The notes below the pieces were generated by a model. The model was not told the DNA's origin and did not search any database. It worked only from the letters and a program-made list of their open reading frames with translations. Shown in pieces: positions 62,895 to 64,000 of a DNA stretch of 64,000 bases. Source of the stretch: Geomesophilobacter sediminis (GTDB lineage: Bacteria > Desulfobacterota > Desulfuromonadia > Geobacterales > Geobacteraceae); NCBI RefSeq assembly GCF_016458275.1, contig NZ_JAEMHM010000024.1, forward strand, positions 1-64,000, read 5' to 3'. Each line of letters starts with the position of its first letter. Positions within the stretch are counted from its first letter, which is position 1. The position numbers and the translations under genes were made by a program.

Positions 62895-63680
62895 ATGACC
62901 TATCCTCAGATCAACCCCGTCTTCCTTAAGCTGGGGCCCCTCGAATTCCGCTGGTACGGCCTGATGTATATCCTCGGCTTTATCTCTGCCTATTTCATCA
63001 TCCTTTCCGGCGTACGGCGCAAGGGGATCAAACTCAGCAAGGACGACGTGGCGGACCTGGTCTTCATCGAGGCGCTCGGCGTCATCCTCGGCGGCAGGCT
63101 CGGCTACATCCTCTTCTACAACTTCGATTACTACATCGCCCATCCCGGGAAACTCTTCGCGGTCTGGGAGGGGGGGATGTCGTTTCACGGCGGCCTCACC
63201 GGGGTGATCATCGCCGGCCTTTACTACATCCGGAAACACCAGATCCGCTTCTACCAGATCGCCGACGTCGGCTTCGTCGCCGGGCCGGTCGGCCTTTTCC
63301 TGGGGCGGATCGGCAATTTCATCAACGGCGAGCTCTACGGCCGGGTGACCGACGTCCCCTGGGGGATGGTGTTCCCGAACGGAGGCCCGCTGCCGCGCCA
63401 TCCTTCCCAGCTCTACGAAGCGTTTCTGGAAGGGCCGGTGATGTTCCTGGTGCTTTTCACCATCTCGCGCACCGTGAAGCGGGAAGGGGTGGTGTTCTGG
63501 GCCTTCATCGCCTGTTATGGGTTATTCCGTTTTCTGGTGGAGTTCGTGCGCGAGCCGGATGCGCAGCTCGGCTATCTGTGGGACGGGCTTTCCATGGGGC
63601 AGCTTTTGAGCCTCCCCATGTTCGTGCTCGGATTGGGAATGGTGCTGTATCGGCTGAAGCGGGGGGAGGAGCCTAGATAA
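62895..63680 (+). CDS. lgt: Prolipoprotein diacylglyceryl transferase
   Basis: This 261-residue polytopic inner-membrane enzyme transfers diacylglyceryl from phosphatidylglycerol to the lipobox cysteine of prolipoproteins. Seven helices and the family motifs are clear: FRWYGLMYILGF, GGMSFHGGLTGVIIAGLY and the signature RIGNFINGELYGR followed by HPSQLYEA. ATG 62895 is preferred over GTG 62868. Several lipoproteins in this window (PilP, the CFI-box protein, the DsbC_N protein) are its predicted substrates. Its 3' end overlaps the convergent kinase gene by 8 bases. Confidence 0.95.
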   Translation: MTYPQINPVFLKLGPLEFRWYGLMYILGFISAYFIILSGVRRKGIKLSKDDVADLVFIEALGVILGGRLGYILFYNFDYYIAHPGKLFAVWEGGMSFHGGLTGVIIAGLYYIRKHQIRFYQIADVGFVAGPVGLFLGRIGNFINGELYGRVTDVPWGMVFPNGGPLPRHPSQLYEAFLEGPVMFLVLFTISRTVKREGVVFWAFIACYGLFRFLVEFVREPDAQLGYLWDGLSMGQLLSLPMFVLGLGMVLYRLKRGEEPR

Positions 63681-64000
63681 GCTTCTTCTTCATTTCCAGG
63701 ACGTTCTCCCGATGGCTTTTCCAGTAGCAGACGGAGTCCATGAGGGAGCGGATCAGGAAGATGCCGCGGCCGCGGTCTTCCAACTCGTCGAAATTGGGGG
63801 GCGGGATCTCGTTGATGTCGAAGCCCTGGCCGTCGTCGTAGACCCGGATGGTCATCTCGTCGGAGATGATGGAGATGACGATCCGGACCAGCTTTTCCGG
63901 CTCATTGGGCCCGGCGTGCTTGATGGCATTCACCATCGCCTCGGTGAGGACGAGATTCAAGTGGTAGGCGAGGGTGTCGCGGTCGCCGCCGTAACGGTCC
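63673..64000 (-). CDS. RsbW-like ATP-binding regulator (partial, runs off the edge)
   Basis: The open frame continues past the end of the window. The visible part (at least 108 residues, including TTG-encoded leucine at 63960) is an HATPase_c domain of the anti-sigma/serine-kinase type: N-box NLVLTEAMVNAIKHAG and G1 VYDDGQGFD, then GRGIFLIRSLMD. Such proteins bind an anti-sigma antagonist or sigma factor in partner-switching systems. The start and any partner gene lie beyond position 64000. Confidence 0.85.
   Translation of the reverse strand, partial: DRYGGDRDTLAYHLNLVLTEAMVNAIKHAGPNEPEKLVRIVISIISDEMTIRVYDDGQGFDINEIPPPNFDELEDRGRGIFLIRSLMDSVCYWKSHRENVLEMKKKLI

Overview
The window looks like a chromosome segment of a Geobacter-type deltaproteobacterium (Geobacterales; Geobacter, Geomonas or Citrifermentans are all possible). 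The basis is high GC content, a type IV pilus cluster in the order pilD - two-component pair - PilY1 - minor pilins - pilMNOPQ, then aroC/aroB, an Xaa-Pro peptidase, accB/accC, a PxxKW cysteine-rich protein, futalosine-route menaquinone genes and NifU/NifS. No database search was possible; names rest on motifs, lengths and gene order.

Region 1 (1-28521) is a type IV pilus locus. It starts with the prepilin peptidase (388-1167), a PilS-like kinase (1341-2834) and a PilR-like sigma-54 activator (3236-4600). Kinase and activator are separated by an unusual gap-free array of thirteen 21-bp units. Two paralogous modules follow, each made of a giant PilY1-like adhesin and four minor pilins (FimU/FimT, PilV, PilW, PilX types): 5941-13620 and 13903-22128. 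The first is preceded by a DsbC-like protein that also carries a CxxCH haem-binding motif, and by a strong sigma-54 promoter match at 4729-4744. The pilMNOPQ operon (22574-28521) sits behind a small Xre-type regulator and a terminator.

Region 2 (28522-35005) holds surface lipoproteins. One is a 1809-residue multidomain protein ending in a CFI-box sorting signal; another consists only of a DsbC_N-like domain.

Region 3 (35006-43672) is mostly housekeeping: aroC and aroB (the latter behind a perfect hairpin plus T-run), a TPR protein with a Roadblock/LC7 partner, Xaa-Pro peptidase, accB, accC, gcvH and mqnA. AroB and AroC act in the pathway to chorismate, which MqnA then commits to menaquinone; a UbiD-family decarboxylase at 58959 probably acts later in the same route.

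Region 4 (43673-49334) contains a Nudix hydrolase, a PxxKW cysteine-rich protein, a phosphohexomutase and the nifU-nifS pair. Region 5 (49357-58529) contains a Tat-type aldo/keto reductase, a TRAP dicarboxylate-type transporter (dctPQM) with a small membrane protein, and a convergent sigma-54 activator/histidine kinase pair. A near-perfect sigma-54 promoter with upstream palindromes in front of dctP ties the pair to the transporter. Region 6 (58530-64000) holds the UbiD-like decarboxylase, tlyA, a HIT protein, a DUF4124 protein, lgt and a truncated RsbW-like kinase at the edge.

Intergenic regions carry several families of short palindromic repeats. I saw no tRNA, rRNA, CRISPR array, insertion sequence or prophage.
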